64,000 bases of DNA from Cladopsammia gracilis (GCA_022457155.1 JAJGOT010000346.1:427501-491500); one strand, 5' to 3'; positions 9,956 to 21,046 are shown, numbered from the stretch's first letter. The notes: a model not told the origin generated them from the sequence alone. Made by a program: numbers and translations.

Positions 9956-10022
9956 AAAAAAATATATATATATGTATATATAATAATAATAATAATAACA
10001 ATAATAATAATAATAATAATAC
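9956..10022. repeat. AT-rich low-complexity tract (TA)n and (AAT)n
   Basis: A short A-run is followed by (TA)n and a (TAA)n stretch with one interruption. Confidence 0.9.
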
Positions 10023-10310
10023 AACACACTAGAAATTTATAATAACTTAAAAGACGATAGACTACAAAATGTTTAATGTGGTAGTGACAAGGAAGCCTAT
10101 ATAGAAGCCGGGGGCTTATGCACTATAGGCTTCCTGACAATATAGAATAATCATATGAATTATGAGGACAGCATGAAATATAAAATGTATTTTTTAAAAA
10201 AGAAAAGAAAAGAAAAGCAAAGAAGAAGTATGTAGCTCAACAAAGAGTATTTTTGACTAAGAACTAAGACAGATTTTTTTTTATTTTAAATCGTCAGTAG
10301 AAACAAATAG
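10023..10310. other. Intron sequence with small palindrome
   Basis: No gene. A short inverted repeat around 10088-10138 pairs aggaagcctata with tataggcttcct. Confidence 0.45.
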
Positions 10311-10993
10311 TACAGTACTTACCCACTTATAAGAACCTGCAATTTAAGAACCTGTTAGCCTAAAAATATCAATTTAGACTCCATTTACATAAGAACCTAT
10401 TTAGCCTAAAATTTGAAACAGGTTCTTATAGAAAGGTTCTTATAGAAATTAACCTAAAAAAATCTTCATGCAAAAAAACATGACTCAAAAGTAGTGAACT
10501 TGAACAGGTATACACTTCTAAATCTGGTATAAATAATGTTTGAAAACCTTGTAAATTTTCATTACATAAGGGATAAGCCCTGTCTTCAGTGATGAATTAA
10601 AACTACAATTGATGTGTCTCTTATAGAAAGTAGTTCAAAAATGTTTCAGTTATAACTTATAGTGTTTAGAAGAAAAAACATTATACCCACATATATGTAT
10701 ATATTTCATTAGATATGTATCATTAAATCAACTTTTAGCCTGATACTGAGAATAAAAATATCTACTAAAATGGGTCATGGTCACATACTGTCTAAAGGCC
10801 AGGCCTGTTTTGGCATTAAATTAATATACATGCCACCTTTCTACCATTCACAGGTGTATAATATATTTCTCATTAAATAAGAACCGATTTTAGAACCTAC
10901 GTAGCCTAAAATTCCACTAAGCACCATTTACATAAGAACCCGTTTAGGCTAAATTTGAAAAAAATGGGTTCTTATAAGCGGGTAAGTACTGTA
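10311..10993. mobile_element. 683-bp TIR element (MITE)
   Basis: Terminal inverted repeats of about 27 bp begin tacagtacttaccc(a/g)cttat at both ends with one mismatch. Internal copies of aagaacctgtttagcctaaa in both orientations extend the inverted structure. There is no coding capacity. The TACAGTA-like end with flanking TA resembles Tc1/mariner-type MITEs; superfamily is inferred. Confidence 0.8.
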
Positions 10994-13151
10994 TAGGTAA
11001 AAACGGCAAACTGATCCTTACTGCAAGGAGAAGAGATTGAGACAGAAGTGAAATAAAAAAAAACAAAGAGTTGAATATATTCGTCTTTATTGGTTTGTCG
11101 CTGTGGTTTTGTGGTTATTATAGTAGAAACAAAGTTCGGTTTATGCCCCGGCCCAAGCCCGAGAGCTTGCTTGCAGGTTACACATTACACAAAACAACAT
11201 TTACCGTGCTGTAGCGTTTAAAGTGTTTCGATGCAGTTTTCTGGAGGCCATATCTTACATTTTTCAATCAGCTTTTAAGCGGTCTTTTCCAAGTCAAACC
11301 AACGTGAAATTTTCTCTACTAACTGGTTTTGAATTGAGGTCTGGCAAGATACATTTTCTGGTAAAATCGATATTACCATGACGACGATTAACAAGAAATT
11401 TCGATATCAGTAAAAGTGAAATTTTGCGCGTTGAAGATTTCGCATTGAAAATCTTACATAGACACCTTAAAATATGGTATATGGCATATATATTTTGCAA
11501 GAATATATAGATTACTTCATGGACAGTACGGGTGTACGATATTTACGCACGAGTTGGTTCGAGCGAGGCTTTGCCCGCGAGTGAGATTTCTGATACAAAC
11601 CAACGAGTGCGTAAATGCCGTACAAAGCACTGCTAATGCTGTAATTTGTTTATTTTTTTACATACTGAGATTTGTGATTGGAAGAAACGCTTTTTTCACT
11701 TGTGAGAAAGTCGTTTCTCCATTCTGATTGGCTGCGAACCCCGAACGGGGTGTTCACATGCCAAATTTCAATGGAAATTCTCAATGAGTATGAAATAAAA
11801 AAATTCTGCATGTTTGATTTAAAAAAAACGCAATAACATTTCAAACCGTACTGTTTGTATACAGGTAATAAATTGATCGAGAGATTTACACTGGTTTTGT
11901 GAAATTACTTCAAGATAGTGTCAAAAAGTAGCTTAAAGGGGCTATGTCGCGAGATATGTCAGGCAGGCAAAAACGTCGGGCCGACATCAAACAAATTCAC
12001 GCTATGCCGTGGAATCAGGCAAAATCCTTCAATTCTGCCGTGCTGTGTACTCCGAAAGGTCTCAGATTTTCCCCAATGTACTTGAAATTTACTGAGATAG
12101 TGCATTACATGTTAAACTTTAGATCAAAAGACTTAAAGAAAATTCATCGATTAGTTTTCAAACAAAAGCTTCCCTAACAAAAGTGTTACTTTTGTGAGTA
12201 AAATAAGCATATTTAAGACATTGCTTTTGATCACATCAACTGAAATCTAGTGAAGCAAACAGGATGAAACTTTCAAGGAATGTAGTTATATGGCACATAA
12301 ATAATATATGGTAAAAATATTGTTTCAATTTCTCAGGAAAACGCTGGCATCGACGAATTAACAGAAAGTAAGACGAATTTTAATTTTTTTGATGGAAAAT
12401 ATTCAACGCAATTTTATTCGAAAACGCTCTCATAGAATTTTTTCAAACTTTACAGTCTTGAAGACCTACATCTAGACTATAAGCGGCATACAGTCATTTT
12501 AAGAGTTTAGGTCTAGATGTTGAGAAAATGACTTATATGCAAAAACCATGACATCAGATCGTTGTTATGGTAACACCGATGTCAATCAAATCTACTTTTT
12601 TGGAAAGTTCATTTGATCTCTAGTATACGTGTGAAGCAGCTTATCTGACCGAGCTCAGACGGTGAAGTATCAGCCGTTCAAAGTTGGAATGTTATGTCGC
12701 TAAAAAACCCAGTCGAGCCACCTTAACTAAGTCTTGAGAAATCCATTTAAAGTCCACAGATATGTTTTCCATAATGAGTTTGAATTCAAACATTACATCA
12801 TCTAGTTCTCTTTCTTATTTCAAACAACCCGTATTTTTGTCCACGCTAAGACATTTTTCTTAACTAATCGAAACAAAATTTGGTTTATTTTGGCAGCAAA
12901 ACTTGACACATTCAACAATAAAATTTGCCATGTTGTAGCGTTTCCTAAGTCTTGAAAAATCCATTTGAAGTTTACCAAAGCTCGAAACCTTATGCCCTGG
13001 TCAGCGGAATTACCAAGAAAAGTCTGTCAAGTGATCGAGTGATATTCGGTCCCACTTTTATACCTCGTTCATTACACTTCGCTTATTCACGAGTTAAAAA
13101 GAAGTACTTTCAAAATTACCAAAAATTATAGGTACTATGATCGTATCTTAC
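10994..13151. other. Intron: dispersed repeat remnants
   Basis: No coding signal. 11530-11625 contains an imperfect inverted repeat (gcacgagttggttcg and ccaacgagtgcgta). 11935-12725 starts ttaaaggggctatgtcgcg and ends gtcgagccacctta, the latter being the end shared with the foldback at 57202-59190, so it may be a TTAA-targeting element. The phrase gctgtagcgttt / gttgtagcgttt recurs at about 11210, 12933 and 26990, marking another dispersed family. Confidence 0.4.
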
Positions 13152-13476
13152 CTGCTGGTGAATACCGGTGGATTGTCATTGACATCAGTTATGATGACGA
13201 ATAGCTCGGTGGTTTTTGAAAACTTTCCGTCCGTTGCGTTGATACGTAGGGTCACTTCACTTGTGTTCTCATGATCCAGGTTTCCAATGACAGTAATATT
13301 CCCGGATGCATCGATGGAAAACTTTTCCCCGTACTCACTTGGCAGCAAAGAATAAGTTATGATGGAGTTGTCGCCATAGTCTGCATCGGTGGCTTTTACT
13401 TGGAATATGACAGTGCCGTTCGCCACGTTTTCCTCAATCGATATGTTAGTTCTATAATAAAAAGTGAAATAAGAAA
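13152..13476 (-). CDS. Host gene exon: one cadherin repeat
   Basis: A 325-nt exon with acceptor (ttttgcag before 13476) and donor (gtaagata after 13152). It starts with 2 bases of a split codon and ends in phase 2. It encodes a complete cadherin repeat: VSYFTFYYRTN, EENVANGT, KATDADYGDNS, LDHEN, ATDGKFSKTT and the canonical end DVNDNPPVFTS. Compared with the near-identical copy at 7415-6765 it lacks one residue (SIDASGN against SIDALSGN). The two copies differ at their 3' phase, so they are not interchangeable cassettes unless partner exons differ. It acts outside the cell in calcium-dependent adhesion if expressed. Confidence 0.8.
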
Positions 13477-13918
13477 CTGCAAAATCCTTAACTCCACAAT
13501 CATACTGTTTTTGAGCTAAAGTAAACGTTGTTCTGATTTTGTCACAAGCACAAGTAAAAAACACACGAGCTACAGGTAACTCACACTACCGGAGAATATT
13601 GCTTTTACGCCTTGGATGGGATGCCAGTCTATCGCAGAGTTAGCTTCAGGATTTTATGGGGTTTTCTTTTGTGTATAAAAAAAACACTACAGTAGAACCA
13701 GTCGACAGCGCTACAACTATCTGCTTGTCACGAGCATGAGAACTGACGAATATTCCATTTATGGACAAAAAGGTACATATGCCAATGACAAGGACTGAAT
13801 AAAATTTACTTTCATCCATCGACCTTGGCAGTCAACGTCTCTGATTTGATCGAGCTAAAACATAACTCAAGCTGAAAAGTTCTTGGAATAGGCCACGTTA
13901 GTAGTACTATAAGTATGT
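13477..13918. other. Intron sequence
   Basis: No gene or recognised repeat. Confidence 0.35.
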
Positions 13919-16267
13919 TTTAGCGGAGCTCTTGCCTGGCCGAAGGCCAGGCTGCGCAGCCCCATACTCATAGAACCAGAGAACCATAGAACCCATGGCC
14001 GTCATTTTTCATGGTCATGGCTAGCGGAATGTTTCGCGGGCGCGTTGTCACACCGCCGCCGTCGCTTAGGGTTAACTCGCGGGCGCGTAGACCGTCGCAA
14101 AACATGCGCGTATGACGCCACACCGGGATCTTTGCAATTTTCACGTCACCTGGGAAAACACTGCTGTGTTTTAGCGGAGAAAACCGTTTAAATTAAAGTC
14201 GTTGTTCCTCTGAATTTTTTCGCGGTTTGCTACTCAAGACAGGGATACTAATTATGGGATACTCAGAAGCCACTATAGTGGAAATAGAAGAGCTTTCAGA
14301 GATAAAATCTTGCTTCGAGGATGGGAGCAATGCGGGAAGATGTTTGTCACTTCGGGTTTCAGAACTGAAGAAGCGGAGATTTAAACAATTTCCAAGCAGT
14401 GGATTTACTTAAAGGTAAAACAAAATACATTTTTCGATGGGAATTTATGTTGATATGAATCTGTGATTGACTTTTTTATGTTCTCGCTAGTTTTCGGGAG
14501 AATTGTTTATAACGCGCTCAATTAAATTCAGTTGTTTTGATTTCTTTCATCGGAGACATCTCGGCCTCGAATCATGAGCTCTTAATGGTTCGCGTTTTGC
14601 TTTTAAACATAAACTTATGGAGATTTGAATAACATTTTTCGAAAGAAGATTGTGTTGTCCATTTTTATGTGTTTGTTCATTCATTACATAGATTGAAAAG
14701 CGATTTTATGTAAACAAAACAAGACTTAGATTTTCTGTCTTCACTCGCGTCGCCTTATGCAAACATGTTTGTGTATTTTTGCAATTTTGATTTCCAAATC
14801 AGTTTCTCGGGCAATTTTTGACAAACGAAAACTGTATTTTATTCGGAAAGTAGTCGTACTAGTTATTCTAGACAGAGAAAAGTTGTTTTTGTGAACTTTT
14901 CTACGGTCTAAATGTACTGTGTAGACTGTCGGGTAATACTGGTTTTTTTTAGAATTGCTAAAATTGAAAATAGCCCGGTCGTCAATCTTAATTCTTGTGC
15001 TTCCGACCTTTCACCTTAATTAAGTTTCTACTAGTTAAGCTTGTTCCTTTTCTCCGGCTCATTTCGATTTTTACCGTAATTTGTACTTGCAAGAACCTGT
15101 TAATTTAACAGTCCAAACCGAATTTTTGAACAAACTTGAAAACAGATTAAGTGAGAGCGAAATTTTATCCTGCGAAGGATTTTTATCTTTGGCTGAAATA
15201 ACCCACGCAATGCGTGGACTTTCTTCAGGGAAAACCCCCGGTTCAGACGGATTACCTCAAGAATTGTACGCTAAATTCTGGGATCTTTTAGGCCCTATTC
15301 TGTTCGAAATTATAAATTTAGTTTGGAAAATAATTCTCTCAGTGATTCAATTCAAGGAAGCGTGACTAGATTACTTTACAAGAAAGATGATAAGAAAAAC
15401 CTCAAAAATTGGTGTCCCGGCCATTTCGCTACTCAATGTTCATAACAAAATTTGTTCAAAAGTTCTTACAAACAGACTTTCAAAAGTGTTACCCTCGATT
15501 ATTTCAAGAAGGTCAAACTTGTTCCTTCCCAGGTAGGACGATTTTTGAGAATTTCTTTCTCTTGCGTGACCCTCTAGATTATATAAATATTACCAATGAA
15601 ACTGGTATCTTGCTGAATATCTACATTATACTGTCAAGCAAATATGAAAATTATAGTTAATGGTTTTTTTACTAAAGAAATTCCACTCGAGTGGGGGGTG
15701 AGGCAGGGAGATCCCCGGTCTCCACTTTTGTACATTTTATGCGCAGACGTTTTGGCTACCAGTATTCGGAAGGATGATACTATTGAAGGTTTTCTCCTTC
15801 CAGAAGCTTGAGGAAAGCGTTTTAAAATTCGCCAATATGTGGATAACTCCACATGTTTTGTAAATGACATTTTTTCTTTAGACAAATTGTTTACCTTACT
15901 TCACAAATACGAGACAGGTACAGGGACTAAATTAAATGTGGCAAAGAGTACTTAAGCCATGAAGTCCGGACACTCCTTATGGCCTGACGTGGGTGTCAAG
16001 AATGCGAATCCTGCTTTTTTTTCACGGTTTGCTACTCAAGAGAGGTTTCACATTTCTCAAACAGTAAGCTTTTGTGGAATTTGTGCAGTCTAAATGTTCT
16101 GTGCAGACGGTCTCGTAATAAGCTTACTGTTTTTGAGAATTGCTAAAATTAATAGCCTGGTCATCAATCTTAATTTTAATTTTTCTTGTGCTTCCGACCT
16201 TTCACCTAAGTTCAGCTTATCATCATCGTTTCTGTTCAGAGAGCTCCGCTGTTAGGCTAAGCCTATC
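13919..16267 (+). mobile_element. Non-autonomous element family, copy B (with LINE insert)
   Basis: The 5' end tagcggagctcttgcctgg and the 3' end gagctccgctgttaggctaa match copies C and D. Shared internal blocks include tcatggtcatggctagcgg, gcggtttgctactcaaga and gcttccgacctttcacc. The ends carry an inverted motif (agcggagctc and gagctccgct) and the 3' end can fold (ttaggctaagcctaa-like), followed by TA-rich DNA. A LINE fragment (15058-16012) sits inside, and the right part of the element is partly duplicated around it. Short ORFs in it have no family resemblance. Superfamily is undecided; the hairpin 3' end recalls Helitron-like termini. Confidence 0.7.
15058..16012 (+). mobile_element. L1-like LINE reverse transcriptase fragment
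   Basis: Broken ORF2 sequence matching the LINE at 34983-38720. It carries SSGKTPGSDGLPQELYAKFW (RT fingers, L1-type). After frame changes comes FHSSGG-type remains of the V-R-Q-G-D-P block and a catalytic-box position that reads Y-V-D-N rather than YADD. A deletion removes the segment between the NITNETGILLN and palm regions. It is inactive by both frameshifts and catalytic substitution. Confidence 0.75.
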
Positions 16268-16279
16268 TATATATATTAC

Positions 16280-16345
16280 TCCTCGTTACTGTATAGGTAG
16301 GTATATAATTTGGTATAGGTATAGGTATAGGTATAGGTAAATCAC
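16280..16345. repeat. ATAGGT hexanucleotide repeat
   Basis: Four perfect and several imperfect ataggt units around 16311-16339. Confidence 0.8.
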
Positions 16346-17127
16346 TAATTATGCATTAATCATGACGTCATTAAGGGAATGCCTTTTGTGTTATTATGAA
16401 TACTAATAACTGTATAGGTAAATCATTCATTTGCAAATAATTACCTTCCGCGTCCTTTTGAAAATAATGGTAGTTTCTTCCTGTTGCGGATGGTGCGATC
16501 ACCAAATGACGTAAAACAAAAGATTCAAAAGACACTGAACAATACCCACACCACAACACAAAAGCTAACCAACAATAGCTTCCGCAACACCAAGAAACAC
16601 CCAAAACAATAGAGAGGTCTAAACATTCACTTCAAAACAAAACACAACTGACACAGATATCCTTAACAGACATATATCAAAACAACATGCCTTGACCAGG
16701 ACTGGAACCTGGCTTACTGCAGCCACAACGCAGTGTCTTAACTAGACCATCAAAGCTGTGGATATTATAATCGAATAAAACTAATAAGAGGGTTCCGACA
16801 ATCAAGTGTAGAAGCAATAAAATTACGCAGTATCATAAGCGCTTTTTACTTTACTAAAATCCGCAACATTCTTATAACCGCTTCATCGCTAGACTCTATG
16901 TCGATTTTCAGTTTGCCAGCCATCACCTTCAAGTTTTAATTTCTTTACCGGTAGCTTCAAAGTTCAAACTTTTAATTATGCGAACACTGAACTATAAATT
17001 TGCATGGAAAGTTAGCACCTCGAAAAAATTAACAATGCAGCCAATTACATGTGCGTGCTAATACAACCCACACTTTGTTTAAGTTCAAACTATATTTATT
17101 GATAGCAAACAATTTCATAATTATACA
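16346..17127. other. Gene-free segment with a tRNA-like relic
   Basis: Apart from the tRNA-His-like sequence at 16688-16756 nothing is recognised. ORFs here look spurious. Confidence 0.35.
16688..16756 (-). tRNA. tRNA-His(GTG)-like pseudogene or SINE head
   Basis: On the minus strand the sequence folds with a 7-bp acceptor stem (gctttga with tcaaggc, including G-U), an anticodon arm whose loop reads ttGTGgc (His), and a T arm with B box ggttccagtcc. The D loop is shortened: the conserved GG is missing from the tctagttaa stretch. Similarity to eukaryotic tRNA-His is strong over the anticodon and T arms. The D-loop loss suggests a pseudogene or a tRNA-derived SINE head rather than a working gene. 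Confidence 0.6.
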
Positions 17128-17170
17128 GACAATTTAAAAGCTTAGATGGAAAGGAACAGACAGAGTTGAT

Positions 17171-18043
17171 TTATTCTTTTTCATCGGGTTTATGCAAAGT
17201 ACTCCTTGATTCCCTTGGTTTTCTGTGTCTCACCGCACTGCAATCATAGCAACGAGCAAGGGTCTCTTTCACGAGTTTAGTTTTGTCCAAAGGAATCTTG
17301 TGCACGCATATGGGGCAAATCTTTTTATTATCATGCCAAAAGCATTTGGGACATTTCACGACTCCGGTTACATACACATTGGAACTCTCGCAATGATGAC
17401 ATGGAATTTGACTTTTTGTCTGAATTATTTTCCTGCTTTCAGAAGCGCTTTCCTCTTCTTCGTTGTCGGTTGAATTTCCTGCATCCTCTTCATCACTTTT
17501 AATTTCTTGGTCGCTCTCTTCAGACTCATCGGCCAGACTGTTCTCAGAAGCGTTTTCCTCTCCTTTGTTGTCCGTTGAATCTCCTTCAAAAGTCTCGTTG
17601 TTGGTTTCTTTTTGTTCTTGATAGATCTTTTCTTTCTCTAAAAGATCGCTTAACAGTTTTTTATTGTTGATTAAACGCTTTTCAATTCCCAACTCTGCGA
17701 GTCCATCTAAAAAGGTATTAAGCACACGGGGTTGAGCAACATCATCGTTATGGGGACGTAGCACATACTCAACCAGCTCTGCGATGTTTGTGACGGGTAT
17801 TATGCGTTGATTTCGGAGTAATTGGCCTCTAGGTGCCCAAAACAGGATATCTTTGGAAGCGGCCATGCTATGCAGCAAATCAGAAGCACGTTCTTTTGAC
17901 ACCTCTTTGGAAAGATTGCGTAAAACATCTTTAATTCTTGGCTCCTCGTTGTCTTCCTCGTCATCGTTGTCCTCATCGGAGGTTATAGTGTCTTCCATTC
18001 CGCTCTCCATTTCTTCTTCATCCCAGTCTACTTTTCTCTTCAT
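17171..18043 (-). CDS. 290-aa element protein with acidic linker and zinc ribbons
   Basis: Intact 290-residue ORF starting MKRKVDWDEEEMESG. Residues 1-35 are strongly acidic. The core at about 45-135 (ASDLLHSM...ILFWAPRGQLL...IPVTNIAELV...FLDGLAELG) matches the core of the 233-aa protein at 738-1439. A long acidic Ser/Glu/Asp linker covers about 150-205. The C-terminal 75 residues carry four CxxC pairs (CHHC, CPKC, CPIC, CYDC), i.e. two zinc ribbons, ending in a basic tail. The zinc ribbons are absent from the relative in the left element. Function is unknown; nucleic-acid binding by the ribbons is inference. Its upstream neighbour is a relic of the same small family found beside the 233-aa gene. 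The last 75 or so bases are also present inverted at 21197-21317. Confidence 0.7.
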   Translation of the reverse strand: MKRKVDWDEEEMESGMEDTITSDEDNDDEEDNEEPRIKDVLRNLSKEVSKERASDLLHSMAASKDILFWAPRGQLLRNQRIIPVTNIAELVEYVLRPHNDDVAQPRVLNTFLDGLAELGIEKRLINNKKLLSDLLEKEKIYQEQKETNNETFEGDSTDNKGEENASENSLADESEESDQEIKSDEEDAGNSTDNEEEESASESRKIIQTKSQIPCHHCESSNVYVTGVVKCPKCFWHDNKKICPICVHKIPLDKTKLVKETLARCYDCSAVRHRKPRESRSTLHKPDEKE

Positions 18044-18109
18044 ATCGATCCGTACTCGTTAAAGACAAGCTTCAAATGATCATCGCAATGATGCATAGTT
18101 TCTTTTATA

Positions 18110-18440
18110 GCTTCAAAACGCCCAAGCTTGTAACAACGGGGGGCAACAAGTCTTGTATAAAGCCACCACCCTCTGGTACAAGTATTTGCTTCTTTGTCTT
18201 TTAGGGAACGTTTTGCTTGGCCAGATTAATAAGAGCATCCTTATTTGTTTCAGGACAGGGAATGTTTTCCGTAAGAACATTATAAAGAATATGTAACAAG
18301 GCATGAACCTGTTGTGGAGAAGCTGTCCTTAAGAGAAATTAGCGATGATGATGATCGGGACCATTAGCTAAGAGCTGCAGAAAACCCCGGTTGTTCTTTA
18401 CTACTTTGAGACGTAACTGTAGAATGAGCTAAGAATAGTG
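18110..18440 (-). pseudogene. Small conserved element protein, degraded copy
   Basis: Minus-strand homologue of the small protein at 409-737. It has a KNNRGFLQLLA-like start, LLHILYNVLTENIP in the middle and a Gly-rich hydrophobic end (VPEGGGFIQDLLPPVV). Stops interrupt the reading at about 18340 and 18197. It lies directly upstream of the 290-aa gene in the same orientation, the same order as in the left element. That supports shared ancestry of the two gene blocks. Confidence 0.5.
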
Positions 18441-18477
18441 AGTTGTTGTCTTATATCGTGGAATAGAAAGTAAAAAC

Positions 18478-18727
18478 AATAGAATTTAGGAGACGGAGGT
18501 GAAAACAATAGAATTGAGGAGGAGGAGGAGGAGGAGGAGGAGGAGGAGGAGGTGAAAACAATATGTAGAATTGAGGAGGAGGAGGAGGAGGAGGCAAAAA
18601 CAATAGAATTGAGGAGGAGGAGGTGAAAACAATATATAGAATTGAGGAGGAGGAGGAGGAGGAGGAGGAGGTGAAAACAATAGATCTGAGGAGGAGGAGG
18701 AGGAGGAGGAGAAAACAATAGAATTGA
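18478..18727. repeat. GGA-rich minisatellite
   Basis: (GGA)n runs of 4-12 units alternate with gaaaacaata(gaattga) spacers, with at least six blocks. The strand asymmetry is complete: purine-only runs on the plus strand. The purine tract is a candidate for triplex formation. Long Ser/Leu/Pro-rich ORFs across it are artefacts. Confidence 0.9.
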
Positions 18728-18800
18728 GTTGGAGCTAGCCTATTTAAGTGAGTAACATCCGCCTCTTTCTCAGTTCACATTGAGCTTTCATTGACTTGAC

Positions 18801-19418
18801 ATGAATTTGTCCTGTCCCGCTTGTGAGAAGACATTTAGCAGGAAAGATAATATGCAAAGACACATGACCAACAAACACACCAGTCCTACTTTCACTCCAT
18901 TTAAAGCAATGCCGATTTCTACACAAAAGTGTCAGCGGTTTCACTTCGAGCACCCTTTTACTTGTAGGTTGCAGGGATGACCGGTTCGGGGAAAACGTTT
19001 TGGGTTCAATCACTGTTACAACAGGCCGCAGACGTGATAAACCCACCACCCGAGAGGATTGTCTGGTGTTATTCACAATGGCAGCCCGCGTACATACAAA
19101 TGCTAGTCACAATACCACAAATTGAATTTGTCAAGGGTATTCCTCCTGCGTTGGAACACGATTCCTATTTCGATGTCAACAAACGGAACTTAATCGTCTT
19201 TGACGATCAGATGATTGACGCCGGCAAAGACAAGCGAATAGTAAACCTTTTTACACGAGGTTCTCATCACCGCAACCTGAGTGTCATTTATATCGTACAG
19301 AATCTATTTCATCAGGGGAAGGAAAGCCGAAGCATCAGTCTAATCAGTCACTACTTGGTCCTTTTGCAAATTTTGACTCTAGCCAAGCAAATGTATCCTG
19401 GGCAAACGGCTTTCTCTA
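18801..19418 (+). pseudogene. Virus-like packaging ATPase with N-terminal C2H2 finger, interrupted
   Basis: The ATG at 18801 opens with a C2H2 zinc finger (CPACEKTFSRKDNMQRH...H). A one-base loss near 18970 puts the following ATPase in another frame. From 18977 the A32-like domain is well preserved: Walker A MTGSGKT, then WCYSQWQPAY, Walker B LIVFDDQM with DD at 19202-19207, and the GSHHRNLSVIYIVQN block with conserved polar sensor residues. The family packages genome DNA into capsids. The reading ends where copy C of the non-autonomous element begins at 19419. No continuation of the C-terminus was seen after that insert. It is divergent to the small-protein and 290-aa genes, unlike the co-directional order at 1-1439. 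Confidence 0.75.
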
Positions 19419-20654
19419 TAGCGGAGTTCTTGCGGGCCGAAGGCCCGCTGCGGAGCTCCATACTCATAGAACTAAACTTATGCCCGTCATTTTTCATGGT
19501 CATGGCTAGCGGAATGTTTCGCGGGCGCGTCGGTCCGTGTACCGCCCGCCGCCCGCCGCCCGAGTTGGACAGGGTAGCTCGCGGGCGCGTATGACATCGC
19601 AAAACATGCGCGTACGACGTCACGCAACATCCGGGATCTTAGCAATTTTGAAACCAAAGCGAGGCTTTGTTTTTCGCGCGGTTACACGGCCGAATGTCAC
19701 GTCAGCTGGAAAAACACTTTGTTTTGCTGTGTTTACTAAGCGGAGAAAACCGTTTAAATTAAAGTCGTTATTTCCCTAAATTTTTCGCGGTTTGCTACTC
19801 AAGACAGGGATACTAATTAAGGGATACTCAGAAGCCGCTTTAGTGGAAAAAGAAGAGCTTTCAGGGATAAAATCTTGCTTCGAGGAACTTCATACGTTTT
19901 TATCAATGCGGGGAGATGTTTGTTTTTATTACGGATTTCAGAACCAAAGAAGCGGAGATTTAAAGAATTTCCAAGCAAGCGAAGGACTTAAAGATAAAAC
20001 AGATTACATTTTTCGATGGGAATTCATGTTGACATCAATCTGTGATTGACTTTTTCTTTGTGTTCTTGTTAGTTTTGGAGAATTGTTTTTAAAACGTGTT
20101 TAAATTCAGTTGTATCGATTTCTTGAATTTCATCGAAGGCAGCTCGAACTCGATGCGCTATAAATGGTACGCGTTTTGCTTTTAAACATAAACTAATGAA
20201 GATTTGAATAACATTTTTTGAAAGAAGATTGTGTTGTCCATTTTTATGTGTTTGTTCATTCATTACATAGATTGAAAAGCGATTTTATGTAAACAAAACA
20301 AGACTTAGATTTTATAGTTCTATCTTTACTGGCGTCGCCTTATGCAAATATGTTTGTGTATTATTGAAATTTTGATTTCCAAATCAGTCTCTCGGGAAAT
20401 TTTTGACAAGCAACAAGTCTATTTTATTCGGAAAGTAGTCGTACTAGTTATTGTAGACGGAGAAAAAGTTGTTTTTGTGAACTTTGTACGGTCTAAATGT
20501 ACTGTGCAGACGGTCGCGTAATACTGTTTTTGAGAATTGCTAAAATTGAAAAATAGCCCGGTCGTCAATCTTAATTCTTGTGCTTCCGACCTTTCACCTT
20601 AGTTAAGTTTCACCTTAGTTAAGCTTGTTCAGAGAGCGACGCTGTTAGGCTCAG

Positions 20655-20658
<4 letters not shown>
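19419..20658 (+). mobile_element. Non-autonomous element family, copy C
   Basis: Most complete LINE-free copy, about 1.24 kb. It runs from tagcggagttcttgcgggccgaaggcccg to gctgttaggctcagccta, and is followed immediately by a (TA)n tract. A GC-rich zone (19500-19620) with cgcccgccgcc repeats lies near the 5' end. It disrupts the packaging ATPase. The open frame inside has no known family and is not preserved in copies B and D. Confidence 0.75.

Positions 20659-20706
<48 letters not shown>
20658..20706. repeat. (TA)n microsatellite
   Basis: About 24 TA units directly after the 3' end of copy C. Confidence 0.95.
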
Positions 20707-20707
<1 letters not shown>

Positions 20708-20802
20708 TTGAATTGTAGAGAAGTCAACAAACAATGCCAACCACAAAGTCCTAAAATGAAGGATCACTGGAAGCGATCGTGGAAACTTGAATAATGTTGA
20801 AA

Positions 20803-21006
20803 TAAACTAATTGTAAAGGTCAAGAAACCAACTTCATATAGGTCTTTAGCTGTATTTGCTCTACGTTTCGGCCGTCGCGGCCTTCCTCAGGAGCGTACAC
20901 TAGTTTGTCAAACTAGTGTACGCTCCTGAGGAAGGCCGCGACGGCCGAAACGTAGAGCAAATACAGCTAAAGACCTATATGAAGTTGGTTTCTTGACCTT
21001 TACAAT

Positions 21007-21013
<7 letters not shown>
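20803..21013. repeat. Perfect 105-bp-arm palindrome with hammerhead-like cores
   Basis: Arms 20803-20907 and 20909-21013 are exact reverse complements around a single central base at 20908. Each arm contains the catalytic-core pattern of a hammerhead ribozyme: CTGAGGA, A, GGCC, GCGAC, GGCC, GAAAC (plus strand 20926-20951; minus strand 20890-20865). This is the pattern seen in Penelope-like retroelements. (TA)n tracts flank it nearby, with a second one at 21014-21044. Confidence 0.85.

Positions 21014-21044
<31 letters not shown>
21014..21044. repeat. (TA)n microsatellite
   Basis: A TA run directly follows the palindrome. Confidence 0.9.

Positions 21045-21046
<2 letters not shown>

Noticed and set aside
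14227..14412. Plus-strand ORF repeated at 19792-20049
   Set aside because: Part of a non-autonomous element; the copies diverge by frameshift, and no family is seen.
18401..18718. Ser/Pro/Leu-rich ORFs on the minus strand
   Set aside because: Pure translation of the GGA minisatellite.
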